Positions 1 through 13,300 of a stretch of 64,000 nt of DNA are shown piece after piece. The notes under the pieces are model-generated. The model saw only the letters and a program-made list of their open reading frames with translations, searched no databases and was not told where the DNA came from. How positions within the stretch are numbered: the stretch's first letter is position 1; each line of letters starts with the position of its first letter. The position numbers were made by a program, and so were the translations under genes. Location: assembly GCA_028641055.1 (NCBI GenBank), contig CM054062.1, forward strand, positions 270,581,265 to 270,645,264. Reading direction: 5' to 3'. This stretch comes from Alopecurus myosuroides (taxonomy: Eukaryota; Streptophyta; Magnoliopsida; Poales; Poaceae).

Positions 1-3000
1 TCAGGAGACCCAATTGCTGCATCCGGAGGGAAAATTAATCCCACACTTTAGATGTCCCGTATACTCACTCCTAGCGACATTTCGGTTCGGAGGATCCAAT
101 CCCCTATAGCCTTTGAGATAGCACATATACTAACCCTAACAAGTTTTTAATCAAGCCCCTACCCATATTGGGGTAAAGTGGCAGTACGATAATGGTTGTC
201 CAGCGAAGACTAGGTTATGTGTCTTTTGTAAACATTTCTCATAAAATTTCCCATCATAACAATCCCTCCGGCAGACAGGGTCTCACCCTTCCTCCGGGGT
301 TTTCCTCCCATAAGGCATTTGCTTACAAAAAAAACACATTTTATTTAGTTCATTTAAGAACTCAAGTTTTTAAGTAGGTGTATGGTATTTATATACCATT
401 TAGTGTCTAAGGGCTTGGTAATACCAAGTTGACTATTATTATGAGTCCTGATACTAGTAATATTAATAATAGTAGTAGGATTCACACAAAAATAGTTTTT
501 GAAGGTATAGTTTTGTAAAAACTTCAGAAGTGAAAAGCATGCATGATAGATAATGATAAGTAGTGATACAGCAAGCATTAGGATGGCTTGCCTTGGTACA
601 AGTGATGGTCCTGATCCTGAAAGTAACAGGAGTTGCAATACCCTTCTTCAGCAATTCCTTCCTCCTCGTTTTCTAACGTCGTAAAAAGAAATAAAGACAC
701 ACTTTCAGAACCAAGCAAGGCAAGCAATGCTACAAGCAATACATACAGCAAGCAATCAAGAAGTACCACTCAAAGTTCTCCATTTTTCCCTAAAGAAAAA
801 TTTGCATAAAAACTATAGTTGGAAAATCTGCTTTTTCTTAGTGCTTATGTGTGGCCAAAACAATGATTCTTAGTTAAGAACATTATGGACCAGTGGGATA
901 TAGCACATGCTACTGGACAGTAGGGTGCCCCATAAAACACCTTTTGATGCCTAAAAATCCCCACAACAATTCCTATGGCTAGCACACATAATTTGCTAAA
1001 TTACTCAAGTAGTGAAAAAAAACTCATGACAACAAGTCAACCTATTTTCCACTATGAGGCAAACATACCAGTGGGTGTTCCACTAGTAAAATGCTCCCCA
1101 AGAGGTTAATAAGCCTCTGGTCACTTTTATAAAAGTGCTAAAAACAACAAACAAACACCCAAAAATTCCTACTCATACTAGTAGAAAAATTAGGAAACTA
1201 CTAGACTAGTTTAGACTACACTAGCTAATTGTTATGCACAAGTGTGCAAGCTTTCAGAGGCAAAATACCCCTCTAACCAGTACCATAAATGCTACTGGAT
1301 CTCACAAAAATAACATAAAAACATAGCTAGGAAACAAGGATAGATATGCTTAAAAAACTACACATGTGAGGAGATTTATTTCTAGTCACCCAAGTGCTAC
1401 TCATGCTTTTGTGCTATTGAAAGGAAATCTATCAGAGGTGAAAACCCTAAGGAAAATATTGCCACAAGTACTTTTCATCCTCTGGTTTCAATACCAAAAA
1501 GTCCTATTTTTCCCTAGTGGAAAACAAGACACAAAAACATTCATGAATCTCCTAGTGTGCAATCTAGTCCTTAAGCATTCCTATTTTAAACCTATTTCAA
1601 ACACAAGCACCAAGCATTCAGAGGTGCTATAAACTAATTAACAGTACCTAAGTGGTACTGGTTCCATGAAAAACAATTTAGCAACTAGCCTAAAAATACC
1701 ATTAAAGAACTACTCAAAACATACATAAAAATCTAGCCATTAGCAAGACCTATGCATGGAAACCTAGTTCTAAAATGCTACCATTCAAACCATTTATTCT
1801 AACATGCTCATATAACTTGTATACATCATAACCACAATGGATAACAACATAACAAGCAAGATCACATCATTTGCAACTCACAAAAGTAACATATAAGGCA
1901 AGATCTAGAATTAAAATTTAGGCAGAAAATAGCCAAAACTTGTTCTGTCTCTCTAAATTTTTCTGTTGCTCTAAAAAGTAAATCCTTCTAGGATGTGATA
2001 GTCCTTATCACTACAAAGCTTCTCCAACTTGCCTCACTCAAAAATAATATCCCAAACTCCCTCTAAAAATCATGGAATAGCCCACTGATGTTTTACCAAA
2101 ATGGATGGCATTTCCAAATGGTAACTCACCTTGATGCAAACTAAAATTCTACTGATAGGTATTGGAAAGGGCTTTCCAAAACAGTTGAGTTTGCTCAAAA
2201 ATGTTTTGTATTTTTGAAGTTCTATTCATTTCAATTTTTAGGGTACTGTCTGGCATATGATTTTTAGAAAAATCATAAAAACTCAAAACAAGTTTCTGCC
2301 AGTGGGATATGGTTGCAATTTTGTAAGGCTAGTAGTACAAAAATTAGCAAGGTTAAATAAAATCATTTGCTACCTTTTCTAGGCCCAAAGCTAACACCTA
2401 TTATTCTGCCAGAAAAATCCTAATTTTGAAATTAACAGGAAAAAGCCCAGATGGGCCAGATCTGCCGCGCCTGGCCCAACTAGCGCGCGATACAGCCCGC
2501 CAGCGCACGCGCGCGCGCGAAGCGGTAAGTTTCAAAGGGGGCCGTCGATTCGCAGATCGACGGCTCTCCTTCCTTCTTCCTCCCCGCGCCTCTCTCCTCT
2601 CTCTCTCCTTCTGCCCGCGGACGAACACCTAGCAGTCGTGCGCGTTGGCTCACCTCGGGCTCGCGAGAAGCAGTGGGGTGATGCAGGGGTGGAAGATGGT
2701 GGCCTGGGCGACTCCGTGGCGCGGGCACGGACGACGTGAGGGCGTGGACACGGCGGCGGCTCGACGGTGTTCTGCGGCGGCTCCGAGGACGGCGGCGATG
2801 GATCTGCAAGCGATCGAGGGCAAGAGGGTGTCAGGGAGGTAGGCAAGAGCTAGGGGGTCGCAATGGAGGTGAAAGGAGGGCGGGAGGTGCGGTGATCGCG
2901 GCGCCCACTCGACCTCGATCTGCACGGGCTCTCGGATGGGCGCGGCTCGCCTCGCTCGCAGAGAGTGATCGAGCAAGCGGGAGCTCGATGGGGTGAGTGA

Positions 3001-4209
3001 GAGGGGTGAGTAGAGCTCTGTGGCGAGAGGGATAGGCCTCTAGGGCTATGTAAGCACGAGTCCAAGGGGGAGGGCTCGGGTTGGCTTGGCATGGGCATGC
3101 CCTTGCCCCTTGGGGGTTCTCCACGGTTGACAATGGTTCCTATTGGTGCCTAGGGGTCAAGCAAGTACCAATTGGTGAGCAAAGCCACAGCAAGGGCCAA
3201 GGTATGGGCAAAAGCAAAAGAATAACACTATTTCAACCACTCTAATGACATCACATTATTAGTCAAATGCCACCTCACATTTCTCTCTTCCTAGCCAGCC
3301 AAAAAGGGATCCAATGCCACCTTCTAGAAGGTTACTAACATGGCTTTCGAATTGACAAGGTGGCCTGGCTTGGATCAGTGCACAAAAGCTAAAAACATCA
3401 AGTCCAAAAGTGTATTCACTGTTCTGTCAGGAAAATTCAGTTAGACAGTTTCTCTGAATTTTTCTAAGTGCTGGAAACAGCAGACAGAGATAGCAAAAGT
3501 TGGGCTTGTTTTCACCAAGCAAACCAGCTCTAAAATGAGTGATTTAAAATGCTCAACAAAGAACAACTATCCAAGTTTCAGATCCAACCATTTGATTTGA
3601 AAAAAAATGGGTTTATGGCTCTGAAAATAAATGGCAAAGTAGGTACATTCTCTGTTTTTAAAATGCTCAAATTTCTGTCTTAACAAGATGGCTCAAAAAC
3701 CATCTTGGCATTGTGTGTAAATTTTCTTTGTAGGTTTTTACAAGAGTGTAGTTTTGTTGTACTCATATCAGAGAGTAGTTTTGATCAAAGAAAATCCCTA
3801 ATTGGATAATCCTTGTGATGGAAAACAAGGGTTGAAAACAGCTACTTGGCTGTTTTTCAGGGCAAAAATTATATTGGAAAAGCTAATGGAATCTTTTCCA
3901 ATTAATTTTATTTCAAGTTCAAGATGATTCCTAAACATTAATAACACATTTTCAAGTTGAAACAAAGGGTCACCTCAAGTCTTGAAAAATAATCTCATAA
4001 GAGCCTTAGTGGAAAACATGGGAAAACAATTATAAAGCAATGTGTTTCTTAGGAGAAAAACTCCTCAAGTGAGTGAAAAGAAACACACCACTAATATTGC
4101 ATAGATAAACATCAGTACACAACATGTTGTCCACTTAATTGCATTACAAAGGTCTTAAGAGACTTGCTAAAATACTATTATACAAGTGCTTAAAAACAGG
4201 GATGTGACA
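1..4209 (-). repeat. 3' LTR of the young Gypsy element (truncated by window start)
   Basis: This segment matches 11362-15569 almost base for base, with an offset of 11361 that becomes 11360 after a one-base indel near 815/12175. It ends GATGTGACA at 4209, which on the minus strand is the LTR start TGTCACATC. Differences that I can see include substitutions near 2044, 2387, 2733-2752 (three) and 3741. It holds many small ORFs on both strands that appear identically in the other LTR; they are not credible genes. A GC-rich stretch at about 2455-3115 stands out from the AT-rich remainder. Confidence 0.95.
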
Positions 4210-4210
4210 A

Positions 4211-4226
4211 ATCTCCCCCCCTTAAA
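4211..4226 (-). other. Polypurine tract of the young Gypsy element
   Basis: On the minus strand the bases immediately before the 3' LTR read as a purine-rich run (AAGGGGGGGAGAT) followed by T and then the LTR start TGTCACA. This is the position and composition expected of the plus-strand primer for reverse transcription. It supports the minus orientation of the element and the LTR boundary at 4209. Confidence 0.85.
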
Positions 4227-4252
4227 AGAATCTCGTCCCGAGATTCGCGGGT

Positions 4253-7200
4253 CTAGGCTTTAAGAAAATCAGGGAACTCCTTCCTGATATCATCCTCACG
4301 CTCCCAGGTAGCTTCTTCCTCAGAGTGATTGGTCCACTGAATCTTAAGGAATTTTATAGCCCGCCTCCTGGTAGCACGCACAATTTCCTCGAGAACCCGC
4401 AGGGGTCTATCACGATAAGTCAAATCATCATTTATGTCAATGGTCCTGAAATCCACGTCTTGATACGAGAGATCTTTCTCCGGTACTTGCAGACATTTCC
4501 GGAGCAATGACACATGGAAAACATTGTGAAAAGCAGATAGCTCCTCAGGTAATTCTAACTGATAAGAAACTTCGCCACGACGTGCCAAGATCTTAAAAGG
4601 GCCAATATACCTGGGGGCCAGCTTTCCTTTGACATGGAAACGCTGCATCCCTTTGAGTGGCGTAACACGAAGGTACACGAAATCTCCAATGCTGAAAGAG
4701 ACATCACGACGCTTCGTATCAGCATAACTCTTCTGACGAGATTGAGCTGTCTTTAAACGTTCCCGAATAAGTTGGACCTGCTCCTCTGCAGCCTTCAAAG
4801 TGTCCACACCAAAAACCTGACTGTCTCCAGTCTCAGTCCAATTTAAAGGTGTACGGCATTTACGTCCATACAGAGCTTCAAAAGGGGCCATTTGCAAACT
4901 AGACTGATAACTGTTGTTGTAAGAAAACTCTGCGAAGGGCAGACAGTCTTCCCATTTAATTCCATAGGACAACACACAAGCACGGAGCATGTCCTCCAGA
5001 ATTTGGTTCACACGCTCTGTTTGTCCATCAGTCTGCGGGTGATATGCTGTGCTAAAAGCTAGTTTGGTTCCCAAACTCTCGTGCAACTTCTTCCAAAATC
5101 TAGATGTGAACTGTGTACCTCGATCAGATACAATCCTGCTTGGGACTCCGTGTAGGCTGACAATCCGAGAAATGTAAAGATCCGCAAGCTGATCTCCACG
5201 ATAGGTTGTCCGGACAGGAATAAAGTGAGCAACTTTTGTGAGCCTGTCCACGACAACCCATATAGAATCATTTCCTCGGCTGGACCTAGGAAGTCCAGTG
5301 ATGAAGTCTATTCCCACTTCATCCCATTTCCAAACAGGCACTTGCAATGGTTGGAGCAATCCAGCGGGACGCTGGTGCCCGGCTTTTACTTGCTGGCAGA
5401 CATGGCACTTGGCTACAAATGAAGCAATCTCTCGCTTCATTCCATGCCACCAGAATCTCTCTTTCAGGTCTTGATACATCTTTGTTCCTCCAGGATGGAT
5501 AGAATACATGGTCTCATGAGCTTCGACCATGATGGTCTGCTTGAGATCCGATTCGGAGGGAACACAAATACGGCCTTCATACCATAATCCCCCATCAGCA
5601 TCGATGGTAAACCCAGCAACCTTTTCCTTCTCCATGCGGGCTTTAATCCCATCAATACTTTTCTGGCCTTTCTGCGCTTCTTTGATTTGGTCAACCAGGG
5701 TCGGTTTAAGCTCTATGGCGTCTAACATGCCATAGCTGACTACTTCAATGCCAAGCTGGTCCAGCTCTTTCCACAACTCGGGTTGCCTTACTAGAATCAT
5801 AGCATTTAGAGAGGCCGGCTCTCGACTAAGAGCATCTGCAACCACATTTGCCTTTCCCGGGTGATAATGAATACTCAGATCATAATCTTTAATGAGCTCA
5901 ATCCAGCGGCGCTGCCTCATGTTGAGCTCACGTTGGGTAAAGATATACTTTAAACTCTTATGATCCGTGTAAATCTCCACTCGCCTTCCCATAAGAAAGT
6001 GCCGCCATGTCTTGAGAGCATGAACAACGGCAGCAAGCTCTAAGTCATGAGTGGGATAATTCAACTCGTGGGGTCTTAACTGGCGGGATATGAAAGATAT
6101 CACCTTCCCTTCTTGCATAAGCACGCTTCCAAGACCAAGCTTAGAAGCGTCACAATATACGTCGAAATTCTTGGTGACATCTGGCATTATAAGGATTGGG
6201 GCAGACACCAGTCGGTGCTTCAACTCATTGAAACTTTCTTCACACTTGTCCGTCCATAGGAACTTGCTATCCTTCTTGAGCAACTGGGTGAGGGGTCTGG
6301 CTATACTCGAGAATCCCTGAACAAACTTGCGGTAATATCCTGCCAAACCCAGAAAGGATCTGACTTCAGTCTGGTTGGTCGGAGCAGCACGCTTCTCCAC
6401 AGACTGAACTAGAGCAGGGTCAACAGATATTCCTCCCGCAGATACTACATGTCCAAGAAATCCGACTTCCGTCAACCAGAATTGACATTTACTAAACTTA
6501 GCATACAATTGATGCTCACGAAGTGTTCCGAGCACAAGTCTCAGATGTTCTTCGTGTTCTTCCTCACTCCTCGAATATATAAGAATGTCGTCAATAAACA
6601 CCACGACAAACTTGTCTAGAAAATCCATGAATACCTTATTCATGAGATTCATGAAATAGGCAGGGGCATTGGTTAGACCAAAGGACATTACGGTGTATTC
6701 ATACAGCCCGTAACGAGTGGTGAAAGCAGTCTTTGGGATATCAGTATCACGGACTTTCAATTGATGATAACCAGTCCGAAGGTCAATCTTGGAGAAGATT
6801 ACAGCCCCATTCAACTGGTCAAACAAGTCTTCAATCTTGGGCAACGGGTATTTGTTCTTGATGGTAACATCATTTAACTTGCGGTAGTCCACACATAAAC
6901 GAGTGGTACCGTCCCGTTTTCCCACAAAAATGATCGGAGATCCCCAGGGCGATGCACTAGGGCGAATCAATCCCTTCCTTAACATGTCCTCCAGTTGAGT
7001 CTTCAACTCATCTAATTCCTTCGGGTTCATCCGATACGGCTTCTGTGCTATGGGTCCAGTTCCGGGCACTAACTCAATCACAAACTCGATATCCCGATCA
7101 GGGGGCATACCGGGTAATTCTTCAGGAAAAACATCCGGGTATTCGCAAACTACCGGGACTTCCTCAAGGGCAGGTTGGGCTATACCAGTGTGGCAGTGAA

Positions 7201-8791
7201 CTTGTGACGAGGGTCGGGTTGCAGTGTACGCAACCTTTTCCCCATCCTCTGAGATCATTTCAATAGATTTCTTAGTGCAATCGATAACTCCCTTATACTT
7301 GGCCATCCAGTTCATACCGAGTACCACTTCTATCCCTTTGGATCCCAGCACTATAAGATCCGCATGAAAAGTTTTCCCTTGAATTTCTACCGGTACCTCA
7401 TTGCAAATTAGGTTGGCTTTAGTACTATCCCCGGGTATTTGTACTAACATAGGGTTGTGCATACGGGAATGCTTCATACCACTTTTCTCAGCAAACGGTT
7501 TAGTGACAAAGGAATGTGATGCACCAGAATCAAACAGTACTGCGGCTGGTACCGAGTTGACAGGAAACATACCCATCACCATGTCTGGTGCCTCCTGAGC
7601 TTCTGCAGCATTGATATGGTTCAGGTGTCCCTTCATCCTATTCTGTCGTCCAGTGGAAGGACCATGGTTCATCTTGGTTGCAGCAGGCTGGACTGGAGCA
7701 GTAGCTTTGTTGGGGCAATCGCGAGCGAAGTGACCCTCCTTTCCACAGGCAAAGCAACCTCCAGAAGGCTTTGAGCTTGGGTTTGGTTTGGGAGCATTGT
7801 TGGTGTGGTTCCCATTTCCTCCAGTGTTACCTCCATAGCGGTTTCCATGATTATTCCCAGAGTGATTACCATGGTTACCACCATAGCTGTTTCCTCCGTA
7901 CCTTGGTGCATACGGTGCCGGGTGGTTGTAGTTGTTGGGCCTTGGTGCATAGTTGTGGTTGGGGCGGGGTGCATAAGCAGGCGCCTTGTGGGTTGGTGGC
8001 CTCGCATACGGAGTGTTGCGAGTCCTCTGAGCACTAGGTCCTCCATGAGCAGTCATTTTCCTCTTGCGGTTATCATCAGCAGATTTCCGCTTGTGCTCCA
8101 GCACCATAGCGGCATTAGCAAGAGTCTCCATGTCCTGGAATGGAACCACTACTAGAGAGCACTGGAGCTCATCATCCAGCCCATTTAAGAACCTCTCCTT
8201 CTTCTTAGCATCAGTATTAATATCATCCTGTGCATACCGGGACAGAGTAGTGAAATTCTCCCAGTATTCAGACACCGGCATACTTCCCTGCTTCAGATTT
8301 AGAAACTTCTCCCGCATAAGTGCCATCATCCCCTGGGGAATGTGATACTTGCGGAACCTTGCAGAGAATTCCTCCCAGGTGAACACGTGACCAGCAGCAA
8401 CAGTCTCACGTGTAGTTTCCCACCAAGTCCTGGCAGGACCAGCGAGAAAATGGGAGGCCAACAGGACCTTATCATTTTCATCAACCGAAGCGACTTCCAG
8501 CTTGTTTGCAATGGTGCGGAGCCAGTCGTCAGCATCGAGAGGCTCCACAATCCTGGTGAAAACTGGGGGGTTGGTGTGCTGAAAATCTCTCAGTCTCGAG
8601 CGAGCACCATTTCCATTGCCATTGCCATTATTGTTGGCGGCAGCAGCTAGCTGTTGCAGAGCGGTAATGGTAGCTGCACTCTCATCTCGGCTGGCCTGGC
8701 GATCTTCCATCAGCAAGGCCAACAGCGCCTCCACTGTGGGTGGTGGTGGCGGTGGGGGTTCGCGACGGGGTGCCATGCTGAAGTGAAACAT
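4253..8791 (-). CDS. Gypsy gag-pol polyprotein, uninterrupted, with chromodomain-like C-terminus
   Basis: A single 1512-residue reading frame carries the whole Gypsy series in order. A proline-rich start is followed by a retrotransposon gag domain (about residues 85-235), an Asn/Gly/Tyr/Pro-rich linker, a CCHC zinc knuckle ([14 protein letters not shown], about 345-360) and an aspartic protease with DSGAS (about 419). Next come reverse transcriptase with the FIDD active site (about 735), RNase H (VYCDAS, about 876), the integrase HHCC finger (HPG, then CHVC, about 1090-1130) and the integrase core with GIDF, SDRGTQF and the final catalytic Glu. The last ~45 residues ([19 protein letters not shown]) resemble the chromodomain of Tekay-type chromoviruses. 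No stop or frameshift is visible, so the element could be autonomous. The start may be codon 1 or the Met at codon 6 (MAPRREPP). It acts in virus-like particles and the nucleus, copying element RNA and integrating the cDNA. Confidence 0.97.
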   Translation of the reverse strand: MFHFSMAPRREPPPPPPPTVEALLALLMEDRQASRDESAATITALQQLAAAANNNGNGNGNGARSRLRDFQHTNPPVFTRIVEPLDADDWLRTIANKLEVASVDENDKVLLASHFLAGPARTWWETTRETVAAGHVFTWEEFSARFRKYHIPQGMMALMREKFLNLKQGSMPVSEYWENFTTLSRYAQDDINTDAKKKERFLNGLDDELQCSLVVVPFQDMETLANAAMVLEHKRKSADDNRKRKMTAHGGPSAQRTRNTPYARPPTHKAPAYAPRPNHNYAPRPNNYNHPAPYAPRYGGNSYGGNHGNHSGNNHGNRYGGNTGGNGNHTNNAPKPNPSSKPSGGCFACGKEGHFARDCPNKATAPVQPAATKMNHGPSTGRQNRMKGHLNHINAAEAQEAPDMVMGMFPVNSVPAAVLFDSGASHSFVTKPFAEKSGMKHSRMHNPMLVQIPGDSTKANLICNEVPVEIQGKTFHADLIVLGSKGIEVVLGMNWMAKYKGVIDCTKKSIEMISEDGEKVAYTATRPSSQVHCHTGIAQPALEEVPVVCEYPDVFPEELPGMPPDRDIEFVIELVPGTGPIAQKPYRMNPKELDELKTQLEDMLRKGLIRPSASPWGSPIIFVGKRDGTTRLCVDYRKLNDVTIKNKYPLPKIEDLFDQLNGAVIFSKIDLRTGYHQLKVRDTDIPKTAFTTRYGLYEYTVMSFGLTNAPAYFMNLMNKVFMDFLDKFVVVFIDDILIYSRSEEEHEEHLRLVLGTLREHQLYAKFSKCQFWLTEVGFLGHVVSAGGISVDPALVQSVEKRAAPTNQTEVRSFLGLAGYYRKFVQGFSSIARPLTQLLKKDSKFLWTDKCEESFNELKHRLVSAPILIMPDVTKNFDVYCDASKLGLGSVLMQEGKVISFISRQLRPHELNYPTHDLELAAVVHALKTWRHFLMGRRVEIYTDHKSLKYIFTQRELNMRQRRWIELIKDYDLSIHYHPGKANVVADALSREPASLNAMILVRQPELWKELDQLGIEVVSYGMLDAIELKPTLVDQIKEAQKGQKSIDGIKARMEKEKVAGFTIDADGGLWYEGRICVPSESDLKQTIMVEAHETMYSIHPGGTKMYQDLKERFWWHGMKREIASFVAKCHVCQQVKAGHQRPAGLLQPLQVPVWKWDEVGIDFITGLPRSSRGNDSIWVVVDRLTKVAHFIPVRTTYRGDQLADLYISRIVSLHGVPSRIVSDRGTQFTSRFWKKLHESLGTKLAFSTAYHPQTDGQTERVNQILEDMLRACVLSYGIKWEDCLPFAEFSYNNSYQSSLQMAPFEALYGRKCRTPLNWTETGDSQVFGVDTLKAAEEQVQLIRERLKTAQSRQKSYADTKRRDVSFSIGDFVYLRVTPLKGMQRFHVKGKLAPRYIGPFKILARRGEVSYQLELPEELSAFHNVFHVSLLRKCLQVPEKDLSYQDVDFRTIDINDDLTYRDRPLRVLEEIVRATRRRAIKFLKIQWTNHSEEEATWEREDDIRKEFPDFLKA

Positions 8792-9165
8792 GTGTAAGTC
8801 TAAGAAATAAATTCTTGTTTTTGAAAACCCAGTACCTTAATATTTAAACAAAAGGAATACTAGCGATATGTTTCAAAAACAAGAGCGGGGCAGTCGCAAA
8901 CTTGAATGAAATGAACGCAAAGTAGTGACAACCAACAGAAAACCAAGCCAAACATTTCATTCATCACCATAATTAAACAGAGTTCCTTACATTACACACA
9001 CACATCACAAGCCATATCATACAAGGAAGGCTTCATCGAGCTACAGGGGGTGCGATTGGTGGGGTCATCGCAAGGCTACTACTAGCAAACTATCTAGCAA
9101 AACGATCTAGCATACCTAACTAGTATCTAGACCAGCACCATGTGCTAAGGGTGAGAAGGCAGCGA
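8792..9165 (-). other. Spacer between the extra ORF and gag of the young Gypsy element
   Basis: This 374-bp internal stretch has no sizeable reading frame. It separates the extra upstream ORF from gag on the minus strand and is probably leader sequence of the polyprotein message. I see no clear splice or ribosome re-entry signal that would decide how gag is translated. Confidence 0.6.
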
Positions 9166-10122
9166 CTACACAGAGTCGTCGCTGTCCCCAACGTCGAAGA
9201 TACGCTCCTCAGGGTCCTCCTCCTCCTCGTCAAACAGGTCATCATCATCCTGCTCGCTAGCCTCGCTCATATCCATCCCCTCTAAGTCGGAGGGAACATC
9301 CTCAACAGGCAGAAGATCCTCAATCTCCCTGTGGAGCTCTGCGGCCTCCTCCTCCAGCTCCTCTACGGCAGCGTCTCTCGTGGCTATGTCATCACGAGCT
9401 ATCTGAAGCCTGCCGCGCAGAACGGCGTTAGCCCCCTCCAAGGCCGTCAGTCTAGTGGTGAGGCGTGCACGGCCAAGGCGGGTGGCCCTCAGCTGCCTCC
9501 GTAAGGCACGGTGCCTCGCGGTAGTAGCCTCCAACTGCTCCCTCGACTCGGACAACTGCTGAGCCAGAGCTCCACTCTCCTCCTGGCTGTCGTGAAGCTC
9601 AGCCCTCAGCTCGTCAGTCTCGGCTATCAGTGTCTGGTGCACCAATATGCCGTGGAGGGTGTCAAGACGCTGGTCGTCTAGCCTGGTCTGAGTGCGGTGT
9701 AACAGAATCTCCATCTCGTCCAAGTGTGGACCAACAGTGGTAAAGTCTGGCTCAACAGGAAGTGGTATGCCATCCTCATCACGTCTCCCAATCAGCTCGA
9801 ACCGGGAACCGATGAACATATACTCCCCGATGTGCGCCAGACGTGCTACTGACTCCTGTATCACGCGCACCGCAGCCTCGTTCCAAGAACGATCAACAGC
9901 ACGGTACACGTAGGCCTCCACTGTCGGGCTAGCCAGAGGTGCGCGGATAGTGACCTCCGCGTACCAGTCTCCCTCCAGAGGTGCCCCGACAACTAGTCCT
10001 CCTCGCAGCTCCGGAAGTGGCCGTCCCAACACAGTAGCCATAGATACTAGCCTCTCCTCGAAAAGGAAAGACTCGCCACGTGGACGTCCCAACTGAAAAG
10101 CCACGGTGATGTCCACGTCCAT
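9166..10122 (-). CDS. Extra upstream ORF (ORF0-like) of the Gypsy element: coiled-coil protein with acidic tail
   Basis: This 318-codon frame lies between the PBS and gag, in the same orientation as gag-pol. Residues 1-150 have no domain that I recognise. Residues about 155-265 are rich in Leu, Glu, Arg and Ala in heptad-like spacing, consistent with a long coiled coil. From about 268 to the end the protein is strongly acidic (runs of D and E, for example EQDDDDLFDEEEEDPEE). It has no stop or frameshift, so it has been kept open in a very young element. From memory, an extra ORF upstream of gag is known in related rice Gypsy elements (RIRE3/RIRE8). The role is unknown; multimerisation or binding of basic partners would be a guess. 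It is not part of gag-pol because 374 bp and stops lie between. Confidence 0.8.
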   Translation of the reverse strand: MDVDITVAFQLGRPRGESFLFEERLVSMATVLGRPLPELRGGLVVGAPLEGDWYAEVTIRAPLASPTVEAYVYRAVDRSWNEAAVRVIQESVARLAHIGEYMFIGSRFELIGRRDEDGIPLPVEPDFTTVGPHLDEMEILLHRTQTRLDDQRLDTLHGILVHQTLIAETDELRAELHDSQEESGALAQQLSESREQLEATTARHRALRRQLRATRLGRARLTTRLTALEGANAVLRGRLQIARDDIATRDAAVEELEEEAAELHREIEDLLPVEDVPSDLEGMDMSEASEQDDDDLFDEEEEDPEERIFDVGDSDDSV

Positions 10123-10345
10123 CTACACAAAATTTTAAGTAGCTTAAGTTAGATACAGGTGTGCAAAGTTTTAGGTTCATGCAAGAAATAACTTTGATGC
10201 AAGTAGAGTCTAACCCAGAGAGGTGGTGGGATATAGGGAATAGTTTTATACTTAGTCATATATCCAATTTTTTTTGTATTAGTAACTTAGATTATCGGAG
10301 TATACACTAACGTCCATGCTAACTAAGGTCTCCTAGAGTCAGGAT
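10123..10345 (-). other. Leader between PBS and extra ORF of the Gypsy element
   Basis: Short untranslated internal sequence downstream (minus sense) of the primer binding site. It is AT-rich with no reading frame of note and would contain the packaging signal, although none can be identified by eye. Confidence 0.5.
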
Positions 10346-10358
10346 GGCTCTGATACCA
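10346..10358 (-). other. Primer binding site (initiator tRNA-Met type) of the young Gypsy element
   Basis: The minus strand reads TGGTATCAGAGCC, the standard plant retroelement sequence complementary to the 3' end of initiator tRNA-Met. It is four bases from the LTR end at 10363 (CTCTACA, then AAGT, then the PBS). This fixes the inner boundary of the 5' LTR. Confidence 0.92.
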
Positions 10359-10362
10359 ACTT

Positions 10363-13300
10363 TGTAGAGGCCCCAGACCGGTAGGCCCAGAACCCCTCAT
10401 ATGCATTCATTCACGATCCCAGAAGAACCAGTCGTGAACAACATACGTAGTTGGCATACAGAATACATCATCCATTTCACGAATATAGAGTCTTACATAA
10501 ATGGTCACATGACCAAGTTCTTGATAACTGTCACGCAGGACAGACATTCAAAGTAAACACAGCGGAAGACGATAAGCATAGCGTAGTAGAACCCGAGTCA
10601 CGCCTCATCCTACAGGCTGCTGACTGGGAGACGATCCTAACTCGCAGGGCCATCAGCGTAGAACTCCTCCTCATAGTACTCCTCCTGAGGTGGCTCCTCG
10701 TAGTCTGATAAGTAGATACCAGGGGCGAAACCAAATGAGTACATTTGAATGTACTCAACAAGACATCCTTTATTAGCTTACAACAATGCATACATGCTTA
10801 TTTGGTAGAGTGGGTAGGCCATACATATGGTTCAGCTACCCATGACAGATAAAAGATTTGCCATGGTTGATTCTTCAAGTTTACCTCTTTGCAAAACAAA
10901 CTCATTTAAAATAATGTAGTTTTGCTCTCGTAGATATCGCATATCTTGGAGGTTTTATAATTCTTTTGGAAAAGAAAAGTTTTTTTTTTCTTTTCAGAAA
11001 CTTTTAGTAGTAGTTTCTTTCTCCTCGGTATCTCACAGATACCAAGTCATTCCTCCATAGTACCTCTCAGGTACCAAAGCCTTCCTTCAAAACCTCTTTT
11101 GAAAAGTTGACACAATACTAGCTACATGGCCATTCAACCGTCCATATCCGAGGACGCGGCTATCTCGAAATAGTTTTACTCTGCAGAGGTGTACACACTT
11201 CCACTAGATCCAGAGTCCGCCATGAAACAACCATGGACTGTTCCCAACCTATGAGAACATCAGATAACTGGTCTTGACTATCCACTCTGTTCAAGCTAGT
11301 ACATGACTATCTCTTCAATTGGGGTTTTCCTCCCTGGCAAGCCATGTCACACACAGCTCAATCAGGAGACCCAATTGCTGCATCCGGAGGGAAAATTAAT
11401 CCCACACTTTAGATGTCCCGTATACTCACTCCTAGCGACATTTCGGTTCGGAGGATCCAATCCCCTATAGCCTTTGAGATAGCACATATACTAACCCTAA
11501 CAAGTTTTTAATCAAGCCCCTACCCATATTGGGGTAAAGTGGCAGTACGATAATGGTTGTCCAGCGAAGACTAGGTTATGTGTCTTTTGTAAACATTTCT
11601 CATAAAATTTCCCATCATAACAATCCCTCCGGCAGACAGGGTCTCACCCTTCCTCCGGGGTTTTCCTCCCATAAGGCATTTGCTTACAAAAAAAACACAT
11701 TTTATTTAGTTCATTTAAGAACTCAAGTTTTTAAGTAGGTGTATGGTATTTATATACCATTTAGTGTCTAAGGGCTTGGTAATACCAAGTTGACTATTAT
11801 TATGAGTCCTGATACTAGTAATATTAATAATAGTAGTAGGATTCACACAAAAATAGTTTTTGAAGGTATAGTTTTGTAAAAACTTCAGAAGTGAAAAGCA
11901 TGCATGATAGATAATGATAAGTAGTGATACAGCAAGCATTAGGATGGCTTGCCTTGGTACAAGTGATGGTCCTGATCCTGAAAGTAACAGGAGTTGCAAT
12001 ACCCTTCTTCAGCAATTCCTTCCTCCTCGTTTTCTAACGTCGTAAAAAGAAATAAAGACACACTTTCAGAACCAAGCAAGGCAAGCAATGCTACAAGCAA
12101 TACATACAGCAAGCAATCAAGAAGTACCACTCAAAGTTCTCCATTTTTCCCTAAAAAATTTTTGCATAAAAACTATAGTTGGAAAATCTGCTTTTTCTTA
12201 GTGCTTATGTGTGGCCAAAACAATGATTCTTAGTTAAGAACATTATGGACCAGTGGGATATAGCACATGCTACTGGACAGTAGGGTGCCCCATAAAACAC
12301 CTTTTGATGCCTAAAAATCCCCACAACAATTCCTATGGCTAGCACACATAATTTGCTAAATTACTCAAGTAGTGAAAAAAAACTCATGACAACAAGTCAA
12401 CCTATTTTCCACTATGAGGCAAACATACCAGTGGGTGTTCCACTAGTAAAATGCTCCCCAAGAGGTTAATAAGCCTCTGGTCACTTTTATAAAAGTGCTA
12501 AAAACAACAAACAAACACCCAAAAATTCCTACTCATACTAGTAGAAAAATTAGGAAACTACTAGACTAGTTTAGACTACACTAGCTAATTGTTATGCACA
12601 AGTGTGCAAGCTTTCAGAGGCAAAATACCCCTCTAACCAGTACCATAAATGCTACTGGATCTCACAAAAATAACATAAAAACATAGCTAGGAAACAAGGA
12701 TAGATATGCTTAAAAAACTACACATGTGAGGAGATTTATTTCTAGTCACCCAAGTGCTACTCATGCTTTTGTGCTATTGAAAGGAAATCTATCAGAGGTG
12801 AAAACCCTAAGGAAAATATTGCCACAAGTACTTTTCATCCTCTGGTTTCAATACCAAAAAGTCCTATTTTTCCCTAGTGGAAAACAAGACACAAAAACAT
12901 TCATGAATCTCCTAGTGTGCAATCTAGTCCTTAAGCATTCCTATTTTAAACCTATTTCAAACACAAGCACCAAGCATTCAGAGGTGCTATAAACTAATTA
13001 ACAGTACCTAAGTGGTACTGGTTCCATGAAAAACAATTTAGCAACTAGCCTAAAAATACCATTAAAGAACTACTCAAAACATACATAAAAATCTAGCCAT
13101 TAGCAAGACCTATGCATGGAAACCTAGTTCTAAAATGCTACCATTCAAACCATTTATTCTAACATGCTCATATAACTTGTATACATCATAACCACAATGG
13201 ATAACAACATAACAAGCAAGATCACATCATTTGCAACTCACAAAAGTAACATATAAGGCAAGATCTAGAATTAAAATTTAGGCAGAAAATAGCCAAAACT

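Noticed and set aside
2401..3133. Seven overlapping frames of 65-109 codons on both strands in the GC-rich LTR block
   Set aside because: They recur in the other LTR, occupy all frames of GC-rich sequence, and show no domain. Composition alone explains them.
7669..8155. Frames of 88-125 codons on both strands over the gag linker
   Set aside because: The repetitive Asn/Gly/Tyr codons of the gag linker keep other frames open; only the gag-pol frame has domains.
10346..10358. tRNA gene fragment
   Set aside because: Only the primer-binding complement of the tRNA 3' end is present, placed four bases from an LTR. There is no tRNA body.
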